From assembly GCA_002689325.1 (NCBI GenBank), contig NZFP01000024.1:1-44925 (forward strand): a stretch of DNA of 44,925 nt. Direction: 5' to 3'. Both the position numbers and the translations under genes were made by a program. A model generated the notes under the pieces. That model was given only the letters and a program-made list of their open reading frames with translations. It was not told where the DNA came from and made no database searches. Below are positions 11,844 to 22,494 of this stretch, in pieces; within the stretch, counting starts at the first letter, position 1, and each line of letters starts with the position of its first letter. Source of the stretch: Rickettsiales bacterium. Its GTDB lineage: Bacteria; Pseudomonadota; Alphaproteobacteria; Methylaequorales; Methylaequoraceae.

Positions 11844-12827
11844 TTAGTTGGAGCACACTAATTCCCAATTTTCTTTAGATTCAAAAATTTTATTGAGAAG
11901 CATGTTGTTTAAATTATGACCAGTATGTGAAGTATAAAAAGACCCTAGCATTCTGAAGCCAGAAAGCGATAAATCTCCAATAAAGTCTAACACCTTATGT
12001 CTTACAAACTCATCAGAAAACCTAAGCCCATCTTCGTTTAATATCTTTGTATCATCAAGAACCACAGCATTTTTGAGACTACCTCCCAAAGCTAACTTCA
12101 TAGATCTTAATTTTTCAACATCTTTTAAAAAACCAAATGTTCGGGCATTGCATATTTGCGATTTATAAATATCAGGTGTTAATATTAACGAAATTGATTG
12201 CTTTCCTATTAGCTTATGGTCATAATTTATCTCACAAGAAATCATTGTTTGATCGAACGGAGAGACTCTTGCAACTTTACAACCATCTTTAACCTCAATA
12301 ACTTTTTTTATTCTAACAAAGTTTTTAAACTCCGACTGTTCATCAAATCCAGAATTTTCTAATTTTTTAACGAATTCATAAGATGAGCCGTCACAAACGG
12401 GGATTTCATTGCTGTCAAGATCAATAAAAATATTGTCAATTTCTAAACCATAACAGGCAGATAGAATGTGCTCAACTGTTGATATAGTGTTTCCTTGTTT
12501 GTCCGATAAAAGAGTACATAGTTGAGTTGACTTTACATTTCTGAAATCTGCTTTAAGTTTGATTCTTTTATTAGCTTTTGTAATTCTAAAAACGTAACCA
12601 GTATTAATTGGAGCTGGTCTTAAAGTCATTGAAACATTATTTCCTGTATGAAGACCAATTCCTTCAATAATGATGACTTTTTTTATTGATTTCTGTTTTT
12701 TTGCAAGAATAAACTTAGGGGGGGCGCTGGTAAGAACATTAGCGTTTTCATTAACTTTTAAATTAGCTTTTAACACAATCTTATAATAGAAAAAGTTTAT
12801 GTTTGTACAATTCACAAAAAGTTTCAC
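11844..12827 (-). CDS. lpxC: UDP-3-O-acyl-N-acetylglucosamine deacetylase
   Basis: EGIGLHTGNNVSMTLRPAP, STVEHILSACYGLEIDN, RHKVLDFIGDLSL, SFYTSHTGHNLNN. Confidence 0.96.
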   Translation of the reverse strand: MKLFVNCTNINFFYYKIVLKANLKVNENANVLTSAPPKFILAKKQKSIKKVIIIEGIGLHTGNNVSMTLRPAPINTGYVFRITKANKRIKLKADFRNVKSTQLCTLLSDKQGNTISTVEHILSACYGLEIDNIFIDLDSNEIPVCDGSSYEFVKKLENSGFDEQSEFKNFVRIKKVIEVKDGCKVARVSPFDQTMISCEINYDHKLIGKQSISLILTPDIYKSQICNARTFGFLKDVEKLRSMKLALGGSLKNAVVLDDTKILNEDGLRFSDEFVRHKVLDFIGDLSLSGFRMLGSFYTSHTGHNLNNMLLNKIFESKENWELVCSN

Positions 12828-12839
12828 TTTGTTTCAAAG

Positions 12840-14054
12840 CTATGCATAACTCTCTTCAATCCAATTATCAATTTTATCAATTATTTTAGTGAATTGATTA
12901 TTTGCGAACTTAGGTCCTAGATTGTAAAGTCGAAATTGGTTGACTAATTTTATCATCCCAAAAGTAGTGCTAAATTCTGGTCTATCTCTTAAAGAATTAT
13001 TTCCAGAAAAGTTTTTAACCACACGTGTTTTTCTGTTAAATATATTTTCACAAATGTTCTTAATACCAAAAATCTTACTGGCACCTCCAGTTAAAACTAT
13101 TGATTTGATAGCAATTCTTGCATTAATATTATCAAAAACTTTATCTCTGACAATTTCTAGTATTTCATCATACCTAGGTTTTATAATTCCATAAATTAAA
13201 TTTTTATTAATAACTTTTTTTTTTCTTGAATCTAAATTTATTTCTATGTCTTCATTAAATGGTGAGACAACAGATCCATACATAATCTTTGTTAATTCAG
13301 CCGTTTCCTCAGAAATTTGGAGTCCATGACTCAGGTCTGAGGTTACGTTATTTCCAGCTAATTTTAGATTCTCTACAAAAATAATATTATTTTCTACATA
13401 CACAACGATTTTAGTTGTATTTCCTCCAATATCAATGCAAACAACCCCTTCATTTTTTTCTTCAATTGATAGTGAGGACATAGAAGAGGCAATACCAGAT
13501 TCAAAAAACTTTGTTATGTTAATTTTATTTTTTTTAAACGTAGAATTTAAATTTTCAATATAGAAATTGTTGACGAAAATATTATAGCTTAATAAGCTTA
13601 ATTTACTACATTTTTTACCGAATGGATTATGTGTAACGGTTTTTTCATCTAGGATGAAGTAATTAGGATTTGAATGAACTAAATATTTATTTTTTTCAAT
13701 TGCTTCGTTGAGACTTTTTCTATAAATCTTTTTGACTTCCTTCTTTGAGATTCCAAGTTTACCCGAGTTAATGTCTGTTTTTTTTTTTTTAATTAATAAA
13801 TTAGGATCTGTGATATTACAAAAAAACTCCTTTTTCATGGTTTTATTGCCAACCTTATTAATCAGTAATTTAATTACTGATGAAAATTCGTTAATATCAA
13901 TTAATTTATTGTTTTTGATACCCTTACTTTTATGATGTTCAATTCGGTTAACGATAGGTTTATTACCGTGAATCTGAAAAGCTACTGCTGCTGTTTTGTG
14001 AGAACCAGCATCTATTGCTATGTATTGTTTATTATTTTTTAAGAAGGGAAACAT
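12840..14054 (-). CDS. ftsA: Cell division protein FtsA
   Basis: IAIDAGSHKTAAV, VCIDIGGNTTKIVVY, IVLTGGASKIFGI; C-terminal amphipathic-helix-like tail IDKIDNWIEESYA. Confidence 0.92.
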   Translation of the reverse strand: MFPFLKNNKQYIAIDAGSHKTAAVAFQIHGNKPIVNRIEHHKSKGIKNNKLIDINEFSSVIKLLINKVGNKTMKKEFFCNITDPNLLIKKKKTDINSGKLGISKKEVKKIYRKSLNEAIEKNKYLVHSNPNYFILDEKTVTHNPFGKKCSKLSLLSYNIFVNNFYIENLNSTFKKNKINITKFFESGIASSMSSLSIEEKNEGVVCIDIGGNTTKIVVYVENNIIFVENLKLAGNNVTSDLSHGLQISEETAELTKIMYGSVVSPFNEDIEINLDSRKKKVINKNLIYGIIKPRYDEILEIVRDKVFDNINARIAIKSIVLTGGASKIFGIKNICENIFNRKTRVVKNFSGNNSLRDRPEFSTTFGMIKLVNQFRLYNLGPKFANNQFTKIIDKIDNWIEESYA

Positions 14055-14737
14055 TTTTCTGTTTTACTAAGATAGATTCTTTCCAGTACTCTCATATCAT
14101 AAAATCTATGGTCACGATATATTTTTGAATTTTTAATTTTTTTTTCAAAAAAACTTAGAACTTTATTTATTTTTTTCTCTGGTAAAATCAAACATGTTTT
14201 ATCACGTAGAATTAACTGCCAACCAGTATTTTCATAATAATAAATATTCTTAATTAATGATTTAAATTGAACTTTTTTGTTAAGAACATTATTCAATTTG
14301 GCAAATTTTTCTTTATTTAAATATCCTGATATTTCAATTAATTCATCGGTTTCAAATGCAGAAAATCTTAAAACATTGCCTTCATCATCAATAAATTTTT
14401 TTTTATTAGAGAATGTCCATATCATGTAAGGGGTTTTTTCAACAATAAAAATATGAAGAATACCATTTTTTTTTAAAGTAAAATTATAACTTTCAATCTC
14501 ATTAATTTTTTCAAAATCTTTTTTTAGCCTTTCAGGATTAAAACTCCAAAAATAATCTCCTTTCTTTAAATAAATTGAATCAAGAATAAGTTTTGCTTTT
14601 AAGTTTTTTAGATTTTCTATATGTATTTCTGATATTTTCTTATCAAAAGAGTTTTTAAAAAAGTTAGAAAAATAATCTTTTTTAAAAAAAATAGAAATTA
14701 TTAAAAAAATACCTGCGATAAAGATCAAATTTCGCAT
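14039..14737 (-). CDS. ftsQ: Cell division protein FtsQ (POTRA domain)
   Basis: N-terminal TM, POTRA-like IHIENLKNLKAKLILDSIYLKKGDYFW, EKTPYMIW, and position between ddl and ftsA. Confidence 0.85.
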   Translation of the reverse strand: MRNLIFIAGIFLIISIFFKKDYFSNFFKNSFDKKISEIHIENLKNLKAKLILDSIYLKKGDYFWSFNPERLKKDFEKINEIESYNFTLKKNGILHIFIVEKTPYMIWTFSNKKKFIDDEGNVLRFSAFETDELIEISGYLNKEKFAKLNNVLNKKVQFKSLIKNIYYYENTGWQLILRDKTCLILPEKKINKVLSFFEKKIKNSKIYRDHRFYDMRVLERIYLSKTEKCFPS

Positions 14738-15639
14738 ATAGAATTCTTCAGTAAAATCTTACAAAGTTTAAGAAAAGAAATTCCTTTTTCTTTAGCCATT
14801 TCGGGAAGTAACGAATTTTTCGTAAGACCTGGCTGTGTATTAACTTCAAGTAGATATATTTTATTTGCTTTTTCATTGTACCTGAAGTCTATCCTACTAA
14901 TACAATTACAGTTCAATGATGAATGAACTTTAAGTGAATTTTCAATTAATTCTTTTTCAATCTCTCTTGGAAGTTTGGGATTTATTATGTGCTCTGCAAT
15001 GTTGATATATTTATTATCATAGTTGTATAATTCTTCTTTGTACTTAATTTCCATTAATCCACATATTTTGTTTTCTAAAATTCCAACCGTTAATTCTCTT
15101 CCCTCAATAAACTCTTCAATTAGCATTCTTGATTTTTTTATTATCTTATTATTTAAATATTTATTCAAAGATTCTTTATTATTTATTTTAATTAAACCAT
15201 AACTTGAACCACCGTTAATCGGCTTAATGATAAGAGGAAATTTTAATTTTTGACTTCTAATATTAATTTCATTTATAGATTGGGGAGTGGAAATACTTAA
15301 ACTTTTAAATAGTTTTTTAGAAATAATTTTATTCATTAAAATAGCTGAAGTTAAAACTCCAGAGTGAGTATAAGGAATCCTTAAATAATTTAGTATTGAT
15401 TGGATTTGTCCATCTTCTCCAAAGTTTCCATGTAAACAATTGAAAATAACATTAGGTCTATATTTTTGAATTTTGCTGAGAAATTCCTGAGCATTGTCAG
15501 AAACATCAAGTATTTTTGTTTTTAACTCATTTTTTATTGTCTCATAAACGTGGTTGGCTGAAAGTTTAGATATATTTCTTTCCTCCGAAATACCTCCACT
15601 AAGAATAAGAATTTTTTTAAATTTTTTTAAACTGACCAA
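14725..15639 (-). CDS. ddl: D-alanine--D-alanine ligase
   Basis: LSGGISEERNIS, HGNFGEDGQIQSIL, IIKPINGGSSYG, EFIEGRELTVGIL, LEVNTQPGLT. Confidence 0.95.
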   Translation of the reverse strand: MVSLKKFKKILILSGGISEERNISKLSANHVYETIKNELKTKILDVSDNAQEFLSKIQKYRPNVIFNCLHGNFGEDGQIQSILNYLRIPYTHSGVLTSAILMNKIISKKLFKSLSISTPQSINEINIRSQKLKFPLIIKPINGGSSYGLIKINNKESLNKYLNNKIIKKSRMLIEEFIEGRELTVGILENKICGLMEIKYKEELYNYDNKYINIAEHIINPKLPREIEKELIENSLKVHSSLNCNCISRIDFRYNEKANKIYLLEVNTQPGLTKNSLLPEMAKEKGISFLKLCKILLKNSICEI

Positions 15640-16522
15640 CTCTTATTAACTCCCAATCAAGATTAATATTATATCTTTTTTTTACCTTACTTCTTATCTC
15701 CTCACCTAATAATTCAAGATCAAGTGAGTTTGCATTTGCATTATTAATTAAAAAATTTGTATGTAAATCAGATACTTTTGCCCCACCTATAACCTTTCCT
15801 CTGAAATTTATTTTATCTATAAGTTTCCATGCAGACTCTTTAGGCGTATTTTTGAAGGTACTTCCACCTGTTCTAAAATTTATGGGTTGGCTCAATGTCC
15901 TTTTTTTAGTTATTTTCTTTAACATTTCTTTAATTGTTTTTTTATTCTTTGTTACAGCTTTAAATTTTGCTTCGATAACTATCGAGTCTCTTGGAATCGA
16001 AGAAAACCTATAATTAAAAATTAAATTTTCTTTTAGAATTTCCTTAATATTTCCATCTCTGTCAATTATTTTACAAGATATCAGTCTGTCGCTTATTGAG
16101 GACCCGAAACAGCCGGCATTCATTTTAATATTCCCACCCAACGTCCCGGGGATACCCCTTAGAAATTCAAAGTTTCCTATTGAGTTTTCATAACAAAATT
16201 TTGAAATATCTAGATCTTTAGCTGCACTACCAATATTTATTATTTTTCTTTTTTTTATGTAATCAATTTTTTTGAAGTCTTTTCCTAATTTAATTGTAAT
16301 TCCATTAATACCACCATCTCTTACTATAAGATTTGAACCTGCACCTATTAAAAAAATTGGTTGTGAATTTGGAAGAACTTTTAAGAGGAATTTTAAGCTT
16401 TTTAAATTATTGATGACAAGGAGCACTTTTGCTTTGCCACCAGTACCAAACCATGTTTTTTTTCCGATATCGTAGTTGATCTTAATATTGATCAAATCTT
16501 TAAAAAAGTGATTTATTAACAT
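15617..16522 (-). CDS. murB: UDP-N-acetylenolpyruvoylglucosamine reductase
   Basis: TWFGTGGKAKVLL, IGAGSNLIVRDGG, FLRGIPGTLGGNIKMNAGCFG, RTGGSTFKNT. Confidence 0.96.
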   Translation of the reverse strand: MLINHFFKDLINIKINYDIGKKTWFGTGGKAKVLLVINNLKSLKFLLKVLPNSQPIFLIGAGSNLIVRDGGINGITIKLGKDFKKIDYIKKRKIINIGSAAKDLDISKFCYENSIGNFEFLRGIPGTLGGNIKMNAGCFGSSISDRLISCKIIDRDGNIKEILKENLIFNYRFSSIPRDSIVIEAKFKAVTKNKKTIKEMLKKITKKRTLSQPINFRTGGSTFKNTPKESAWKLIDKINFRGKVIGGAKVSDLHTNFLINNANANSLDLELLGEEIRSKVKKRYNINLDWELIRVGQFKKI

Positions 16523-17913
16523 TTTTTTTTAAAAAATTTATTAAATTTGTTTGCTGTTTTGCTACTAAGGCCTGCACCTAAAAAAATAATATTATTACCT
16601 GGGATCATTTTTTCTTTTAGTTTGTCAAAAAAAAATTTATCGTATTCAGATAAATATATATTTTTATTAGTATATTTTTCTTTGAGTTTTTTATAAAAAA
16701 AAGCACTATCAATATTATTTTTTTTTTTTTCTCCGGCACTAAATACAGGTAAAATAAAAATTTGATTAGAATTTTTAAAGCAGTGAATAAAATCATTCAT
16801 CATTGCTGAAATTCTGGAAAATCTGTGTGGCTCAAAAATAGAAATTATTTCTTTTTTTGTGATTTGTTTTAAGGATTTAAGAGTTTCTTTAATTTCAATT
16901 GGATGATGTGCATAATCATCAATTATTAAGTTATCTTTTGATTTGTGCAGTACTGTGAATCTCCTTTTAACCCCTGAAAATGTTTTTAGTGCTTTTTTAA
17001 TCTTCGGATACGGGATTTTTAACTCCCTTGAAACACTTATTGATGATAAAATATTTTTTACATTATGATCCCCCAATAGCGGTGATATAAAATTTTTCAG
17101 TATTTTTTTTTTTTCAAAATTTTCTACTAAGTCGAATGAAGTAAGAAAAGAATTATTTTTTTTTATAATTTTAACATTCGTTGCGGAATAATTACATTGT
17201 TGCGACAATCCATAAGTTATTATTTTTTTTCCGTAAATTTTTTTTTTAATTTCCCTTACATTTTTACAATCTATTCCAAGTGATAAGAAACCATAAAAGG
17301 GAATATTTTTGGAGTATCTTAAAAAAGCTTCTTTTAAATGCTTGATATTTTTATAATAATCAACGTGCTCAAGATCAATATTATTTATAACACCTATTGT
17401 AGAAGGTAAATGTATAAATGAGCCGTCAGATTCATCAGCTTCTGCAATAATCCAATCTCCTTTTCCAAGTTTTGCATTAATTTCAAGACTATTAATTATT
17501 CCACCACTTAAAATGGTAGGGTCCATCCCTGAGTTTTCAAAAATTGAAGCTATCAAAGACGTTGTGGTTGTTTTTCCATGTGAACCTGAAATTGTAATTG
17601 ATGATTTTAACCTCATTACTTGAGCTAACATCATTGCTCTTGAAAAGACAGGAATTTTTAGTTTTTGTGCTGTGAGAAGTTCAATATTATTTTTTTTAAT
17701 TGCAGAGGAATAAACGACTATATCAGCATCGTTAATATTGCCTGCTTTATGTGAAATGGAGATTTTCATTCTTTTTCTAAGTCTTTTAATTATTAAGTTC
17801 TCAGATAAATCACTTCCTGAAACTTTAAAACCTTTCTTATAAAGAACCTGAGCAATACCACTCATTCCAATTCCACCAATTCCAATAAAGTGTATGTGTT
17901 TTTTTTTTAACAT
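16516..17913 (-). CDS. murC: UDP-N-acetylmuramate--L-alanine ligase
   Basis: HFIGIGGIGMSGIAQVL, TISGSHGKTTTTSLIA, EADESDGSF, DDYAHHPIEI. Contains an intact A13 codon run (16718-16730). Confidence 0.96.
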   Translation of the reverse strand: MLKKKHIHFIGIGGIGMSGIAQVLYKKGFKVSGSDLSENLIIKRLRKRMKISISHKAGNINDADIVVYSSAIKKNNIELLTAQKLKIPVFSRAMMLAQVMRLKSSITISGSHGKTTTTSLIASIFENSGMDPTILSGGIINSLEINAKLGKGDWIIAEADESDGSFIHLPSTIGVINNIDLEHVDYYKNIKHLKEAFLRYSKNIPFYGFLSLGIDCKNVREIKKKIYGKKIITYGLSQQCNYSATNVKIIKKNNSFLTSFDLVENFEKKKILKNFISPLLGDHNVKNILSSISVSRELKIPYPKIKKALKTFSGVKRRFTVLHKSKDNLIIDDYAHHPIEIKETLKSLKQITKKEIISIFEPHRFSRISAMMNDFIHCFKNSNQIFILPVFSAGEKKKNNIDSAFFYKKLKEKYTNKNIYLSEYDKFFFDKLKEKMIPGNNIIFLGAGLSSKTANKFNKFFKKKC

Positions 17914-17916
17914 ATA

Positions 17917-18948
17917 TCACTTGAGCATATCATTAATGATGTCTACTAGAGAAATTTTTTTTGTTTTTCCTTTTAGTTTTATTTTTTTATTTTTTTTTTC
18001 AAAAAGATTTGATTTTATTATTTTGACAAGTTTTTCATAATTAATTTTTGATTGATTTATGATTTCACAATCATTTGTTTTTTTAAATTCAACAGCATTG
18101 AAATATTGATGGTTGTTTGCTGCGGTGGGTAGTGGAACAAGAATACAAAACTTTTTGAAATACTGAATTTCTGCTAAACTAGATGCTCCACACCTACTAA
18201 TAATAAGGTCTGAACTATAAATTTCTTCATAAATATTTGAAAAAAAGTTTTGTAATTTATATTTTATATTTAAATCTCTATAAAATTTTTCCATTTTTTT
18301 TAAATCTTCTTTTCTTATTTGTTGAACAACTTGAATCTTTTTTAAAAGACTTTTGTCTAATCGTAAAATAATATTTTCTATTATTTCACTAAAAACCTTG
18401 GCTCCTTGACTACCACCAATTATTAGAATTTTTTTTTTTTTATTTTTATTAAATTTTTTTTTTACTTTTAACTCTCTGATCGGTATTCCTGAAAAAATAG
18501 CAGATGTATCAGCAAAAACAGTATTTTTATATGTAATGGCTGTTTTATTAGAAATTTTTGAGAGAAGTCTGTTAGTTTTTCCCATTACAGAATTTTGTTC
18601 ATGTATTAATATTTTTTTATTTAAAACTTTGGCTGCAAGTAGTGTTGGTATAGAAGTGTAACCACCAAAACCAACTACTAATGCAGGTTTAAATTTTACA
18701 ATTAAATAAAGGGAATAAATAAAACCGTAAAAAATTTTAAAAAGCGAAATAATTACTTTAAATATATTTTTTTCTAATTTACTAGATGAAATGAGATGAT
18801 ATCTAAGGTTATTATTTAACAAAATTTTTTCTGTTCGCTTATCAACTAAAAAATGTAATTGCGATTTTTCAAAATATTTTGAAACGGCTATTGCAGGAAA
18901 TAAGTGTCCACCAGTGCCACCAGCAACTAAAAAAATAGTTTTATTCAT
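17917..18948 (-). CDS. murG: Lipid II synthase (UDP-GlcNAc transferase)
   Basis: VAGGTGGHLFPAIAV, VVGFGGYTSIPTLLA, HEQNSVMGKTNRLLS, ISRCGASSLAEI. Contains an intact A13 run (18429-18441). Confidence 0.96.
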   Translation of the reverse strand: MNKTIFLVAGGTGGHLFPAIAVSKYFEKSQLHFLVDKRTEKILLNNNLRYHLISSSKLEKNIFKVIISLFKIFYGFIYSLYLIVKFKPALVVGFGGYTSIPTLLAAKVLNKKILIHEQNSVMGKTNRLLSKISNKTAITYKNTVFADTSAIFSGIPIRELKVKKKFNKNKKKKILIIGGSQGAKVFSEIIENIILRLDKSLLKKIQVVQQIRKEDLKKMEKFYRDLNIKYKLQNFFSNIYEEIYSSDLIISRCGASSLAEIQYFKKFCILVPLPTAANNHQYFNAVEFKKTNDCEIINQSKINYEKLVKIIKSNLFEKKNKKIKLKGKTKKISLVDIINDMLK

Positions 18949-20041
18949 TTTTTATAACTTTCAATAGTACCATAATAAATCCAATTATTATTGCGTTGGA
19001 TAAAAAAGAAGAACCTCCATAAGAAATAAAAGGTAGTGTCATACCTTTTGTTGGTAACAAATTTATGCTGGTAGAAATGTTAATAATGGTTTGGAAAATA
19101 AAAATATTTCCTAAACCTAAAGTAGAATTAAGAATAAAAAAATTATTAGTTTTCTGAGAAATAAAAAAAATTCTTAAATATATCATAAGATATAAACCAA
19201 TAATTATAATTATGGCCAGAATACCAAATTCTTCACCAATTAAAGCAAAAATAAAATCTGAATGTGCATCCGGCAAATTCTTCGATATATTTCCATTACC
19301 TAGCCCCTGGCCGAATAGCCCTCCATTGGCAAACGACTCTAGGGATTTGTTTATTTGATAATTATCGCCTACATTTCCAAAAAAAAAATTATTTATTCTA
19401 AAGTGTACATGGTCTAAGAGAAAATAACTTGTAGCAAAAACTACCAAAAAAATGAGTATTATTGGAGTTAATATTTTAATGTCTAATTTTGAATTAAATA
19501 TTTGAATAATCCAAATCAAAAATATTAGTAAAAACATTCCAAAATCAGGTTGTCTGAGAAGAATTAACCCTATTAGAATAAAAATAAAAATATTAATTAA
19601 AAAGGAAAGGTCATTTTTAGTTTTAAACCTTGACAATAAAAGGGCACTTATAACTATAAAGCTAGGCTTAATAATTTCAGATGGTTGAAATGAGAAACCT
19701 AAAAATTTAATCCATCTACTAGCACCCTTTGTTTCAGGAAAAAAAATTATAGCAGACAAAGATAAAAATAAAGAAAAACAGAAAAAAAATATACTAATAA
19801 AAATTAGGTTTTTAATTGTAAGTCTTGATAAAAAACAAATAATAAAAAAACCTAGAAAACAAAAAACTAAATGTTTTTTGAATAATAAATCATATTTTTC
19901 ATCTATACGGGTTGATGCACTGAAGACTGCAAAAATTCCTACAAACATTAACAGTATTACGGAAAAAAAAATAAATTTATCTAAGTTGTTAAAAAAATTA
20001 ATTATATTACTTTTTCTATCCCGCACTTTTAATAATTCCAT
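18941..20041 (-). CDS. ftsW: Peptidoglycan polymerase/lipid II-associated SEDS protein FtsW
   Basis: Polytopic; KGASRWIKFLGFSFQPSEIIKP, GLFGQGLGNG, LPDAHSDFIFALIGEEFG, LPTKGMTLPFISYGGSS. Confidence 0.96.
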   Translation of the reverse strand: MELLKVRDRKSNIINFFNNLDKFIFFSVILLMFVGIFAVFSASTRIDEKYDLLFKKHLVFCFLGFFIICFLSRLTIKNLIFISIFFFCFSLFLSLSAIIFFPETKGASRWIKFLGFSFQPSEIIKPSFIVISALLLSRFKTKNDLSFLINIFIFILIGLILLRQPDFGMFLLIFLIWIIQIFNSKLDIKILTPIILIFLVVFATSYFLLDHVHFRINNFFFGNVGDNYQINKSLESFANGGLFGQGLGNGNISKNLPDAHSDFIFALIGEEFGILAIIIIIGLYLMIYLRIFFISQKTNNFFILNSTLGLGNIFIFQTIINISTSINLLPTKGMTLPFISYGGSSFLSNAIIIGFIMVLLKVIKNE

Positions 20042-21405
20042 TAACTAAGGTTTTAAATTTATTTCCTCTTTGTTCAAAATTTTTATATTGATCAAAAGAT
20101 GAGCAAGCCGGTGAAAAGATAATATTGATATTTCCTTTTTCCTTTAATGCTTTTTTTACCGCAGCTAAAAGAACACTTTCAAGTTTATTGAAACACACAG
20201 ATTTTATTCCTTTTTTTATAAGATATTCTTTAAATTCTTTTCCTGCTTGACCAAAACTAAATGCATATTCAACATTTTTAAGAGAAGAGTCAATACCGTC
20301 TAAGCCTCCTAATTTTTTTCTTCCACCAAGAATCCAATAAATATTTTTGAACGAATTTAAAGCATTTCTAGAAGATTCAATATTTGTTGCTTTGCTGTCA
20401 TTGTAAAAAAAAATATTTTTTAAATTTCCAACTAACTCTAACCGATGCTCTAAACTAAATAATTTTTTTAAAGAATTTTTAAATTGTTTTTCATTTTTTT
20501 TTAATAAAAAGTTCACTGCATAAGCTGCAAGAAAATTTTCAAAGTTATGTTTAACTTTTGTAAACATTATCATGTTATAATCAAAAAATATTTTTTCATT
20601 ACTAAGCTTATTTACTATGAGAATACCTTCTTTTTGATATTCCAAATAAATGCCATCTTTTATTTTTTGTTTTGTACTGATTTTTATAAGTTTTGAAGAA
20701 AATCTTTTATTAAAATTCAAAGCAATTTTTTTGCAACTATTATCATCTATACATATTATAGAAAAGCAATTTTTGTCTTGATTACTAAAAATTTTTATTT
20801 TTGAGTCTTTATAGTTTTTAAAACTTCCATGCCAATCAATGTGGTCTTTTGAAATATTAAGAAGTATTGAGATGTTAAATTTCAACGTATCAACTTTATC
20901 TAGTTGAAATGATGAGGCCTCAACAACAAAAATATCATTATCATTTGTTTTTTTGATGACATCTCCTATTGGTAAACCAATATTACCACAAGCAATTGTC
21001 CTTTGTATTTTTGACAGCAAACTCAATTGAATGAACTTTGTGGTAGTAGATTTTCCATTGGTTCCTGTCACCCCTATTTTTAAATTTTTTTTTTTTAAAA
21101 ATTTCTATTAGTTCAAGGTCTGATATTAGTTTTACTTTATTTTTTTTTGCCTTTTGAATGATTGGGCTTACATCTTTATGTCTGTGATTTATTATTGGGC
21201 TTGTAATAACATAATCTATTTTACTAAAGTCTAGAGAGTTGTAATTTTTAATATTTAGTTTTTTTTGTTTGGCATTCGTTCTTTTTTTTAAATTGTCATC
21301 CCAACAAAAAATAGAATATGATTCTTTTTTTAAGAATAATGCAGCTGATAAACCAGAAGTCCCTAAACCATAAATAAAGAATATTTTTTTCTTTGAAACA
21401 CTCAT
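20016..21405 (-). CDS. murD: UDP-N-acetylmuramoylalanine--D-glutamate ligase, apparent frameshift at an A12 tract (T12 on +, 21085-21096)
   Basis: ORF 20983-21405 (YGLGTSGLSAALFLKKE...SDLELIEIF) and ORF 20016-21071 (MTGTNGKSTTTKFIQ...SPACSSFDQYKNFEQRGNKFK) are halves of MurD. Removing one A restores ..EIFKKKNLKIGVTGTNGKSTT.. Confidence 0.93.
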
Positions 21406-22490
21406 CTTAGTTTTAAGCTAGCAAGACCAAGTAATGCAAGAATTATTGCGATAATCCAGAATCTTATAACTATTGTTGATTCTGACCATCCTTTTTGTTC
21501 AAAGTGATGATGAATGGGTGCCATTCTAAAGATCCTTTTACCTGTAAGTTTGAAGGAAATTACTTGAGCAAAAACAGATAAAGCCTCTAACACAAATACT
21601 CCGCCAATAATAACCAAAATTATTTCATGTTTAGTTGCTACTGCAATTGCTCCAATCGTCCCTCCCATTGATAATGAACCGGTATCTCCCATAAAAACCA
21701 TTGCTGGGGGAGCATTGTACCACAAAAATCCTAAACCAGCTCCAATTAGTGCTGCGCAAATTATCACTAATTCACCAGTATCGCTAATGTAGGGTATTTT
21801 TAGATATTCCGAGTAAATAAGATTTCCTGTAAAGTAGGTTATAAAGGCAAATGATAAGGCCGAGATCATAATTGGTCCTATAGCTAGACCATCGAGTCCA
21901 TCGGTGAGATTTACAGCGTTGGCACAACCAACTATTACTAAGGATCCAAAAAAATAATAAAAAATATTTAAGTCAATGAAATAACCTTTAGTGAAGGGAA
22001 TATAAACTACATTAACTAACTCTTGATTAATGGTTGAATTAAGCATGAAAATAAAAATAAAAGAAATTGAAAATTCAAGAATTAACCTTAATGAACTATT
22101 AATTCCATTAGGGGAATTTGATTTAAGCTTTTTATAATCGTCACATGCTCCTACAAGACCAAATAAAATAGTTATACTAAAAACCAACCAAAATAAATTA
22201 CTACTCAAGTCTCCCCATAAAATAATTGAAAAAAAAAGTGAAATTAAAATCAACATTCCACCCATTGTTGGGGTACCTACTTTACTTATTAAATGATTTT
22301 TAGGACCATCTTTTCTAATAGGCTGTCCTTCTTTTTGAATTTTTTTTAAAATTTTTATTAATTTTGGTCCCAAAAATAAGGATATAAAAAAGGCTGTAAA
22401 CAGAGCTCCTCCTGCTCTAAAAGTAAGGTAGTTGAATAGGTTGAGAAAATGAAAGTTTTCAATAATAGGTATAAGAAAGTAATAAAACAT
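21402..22490 (-). CDS. mraY: Phospho-N-acetylmuramoyl-pentapeptide transferase
   Basis: GTPTMGGMLIL, NLTDGLDGLAIG, FMGDTGSLSMGG, APIHHHFEQKGWSE. Confidence 0.97.
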   Translation of the reverse strand: MFYYFLIPIIENFHFLNLFNYLTFRAGGALFTAFFISLFLGPKLIKILKKIQKEGQPIRKDGPKNHLISKVGTPTMGGMLILISLFFSIILWGDLSSNLFWLVFSITILFGLVGACDDYKKLKSNSPNGINSSLRLILEFSISFIFIFMLNSTINQELVNVVYIPFTKGYFIDLNIFYYFFGSLVIVGCANAVNLTDGLDGLAIGPIMISALSFAFITYFTGNLIYSEYLKIPYISDTGELVIICAALIGAGLGFLWYNAPPAMVFMGDTGSLSMGGTIGAIAVATKHEIILVIIGGVFVLEALSVFAQVISFKLTGKRIFRMAPIHHHFEQKGWSESTIVIRFWIIAIILALLGLASLKLR

Positions 22491-22494
22491 AAAA

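Noticed and set aside
20016-21405. murD as a true pseudogene
   Set aside because: All MurD motifs are intact apart from one homopolymer position, and the operon is conserved; slippage or sequencing error is more plausible.
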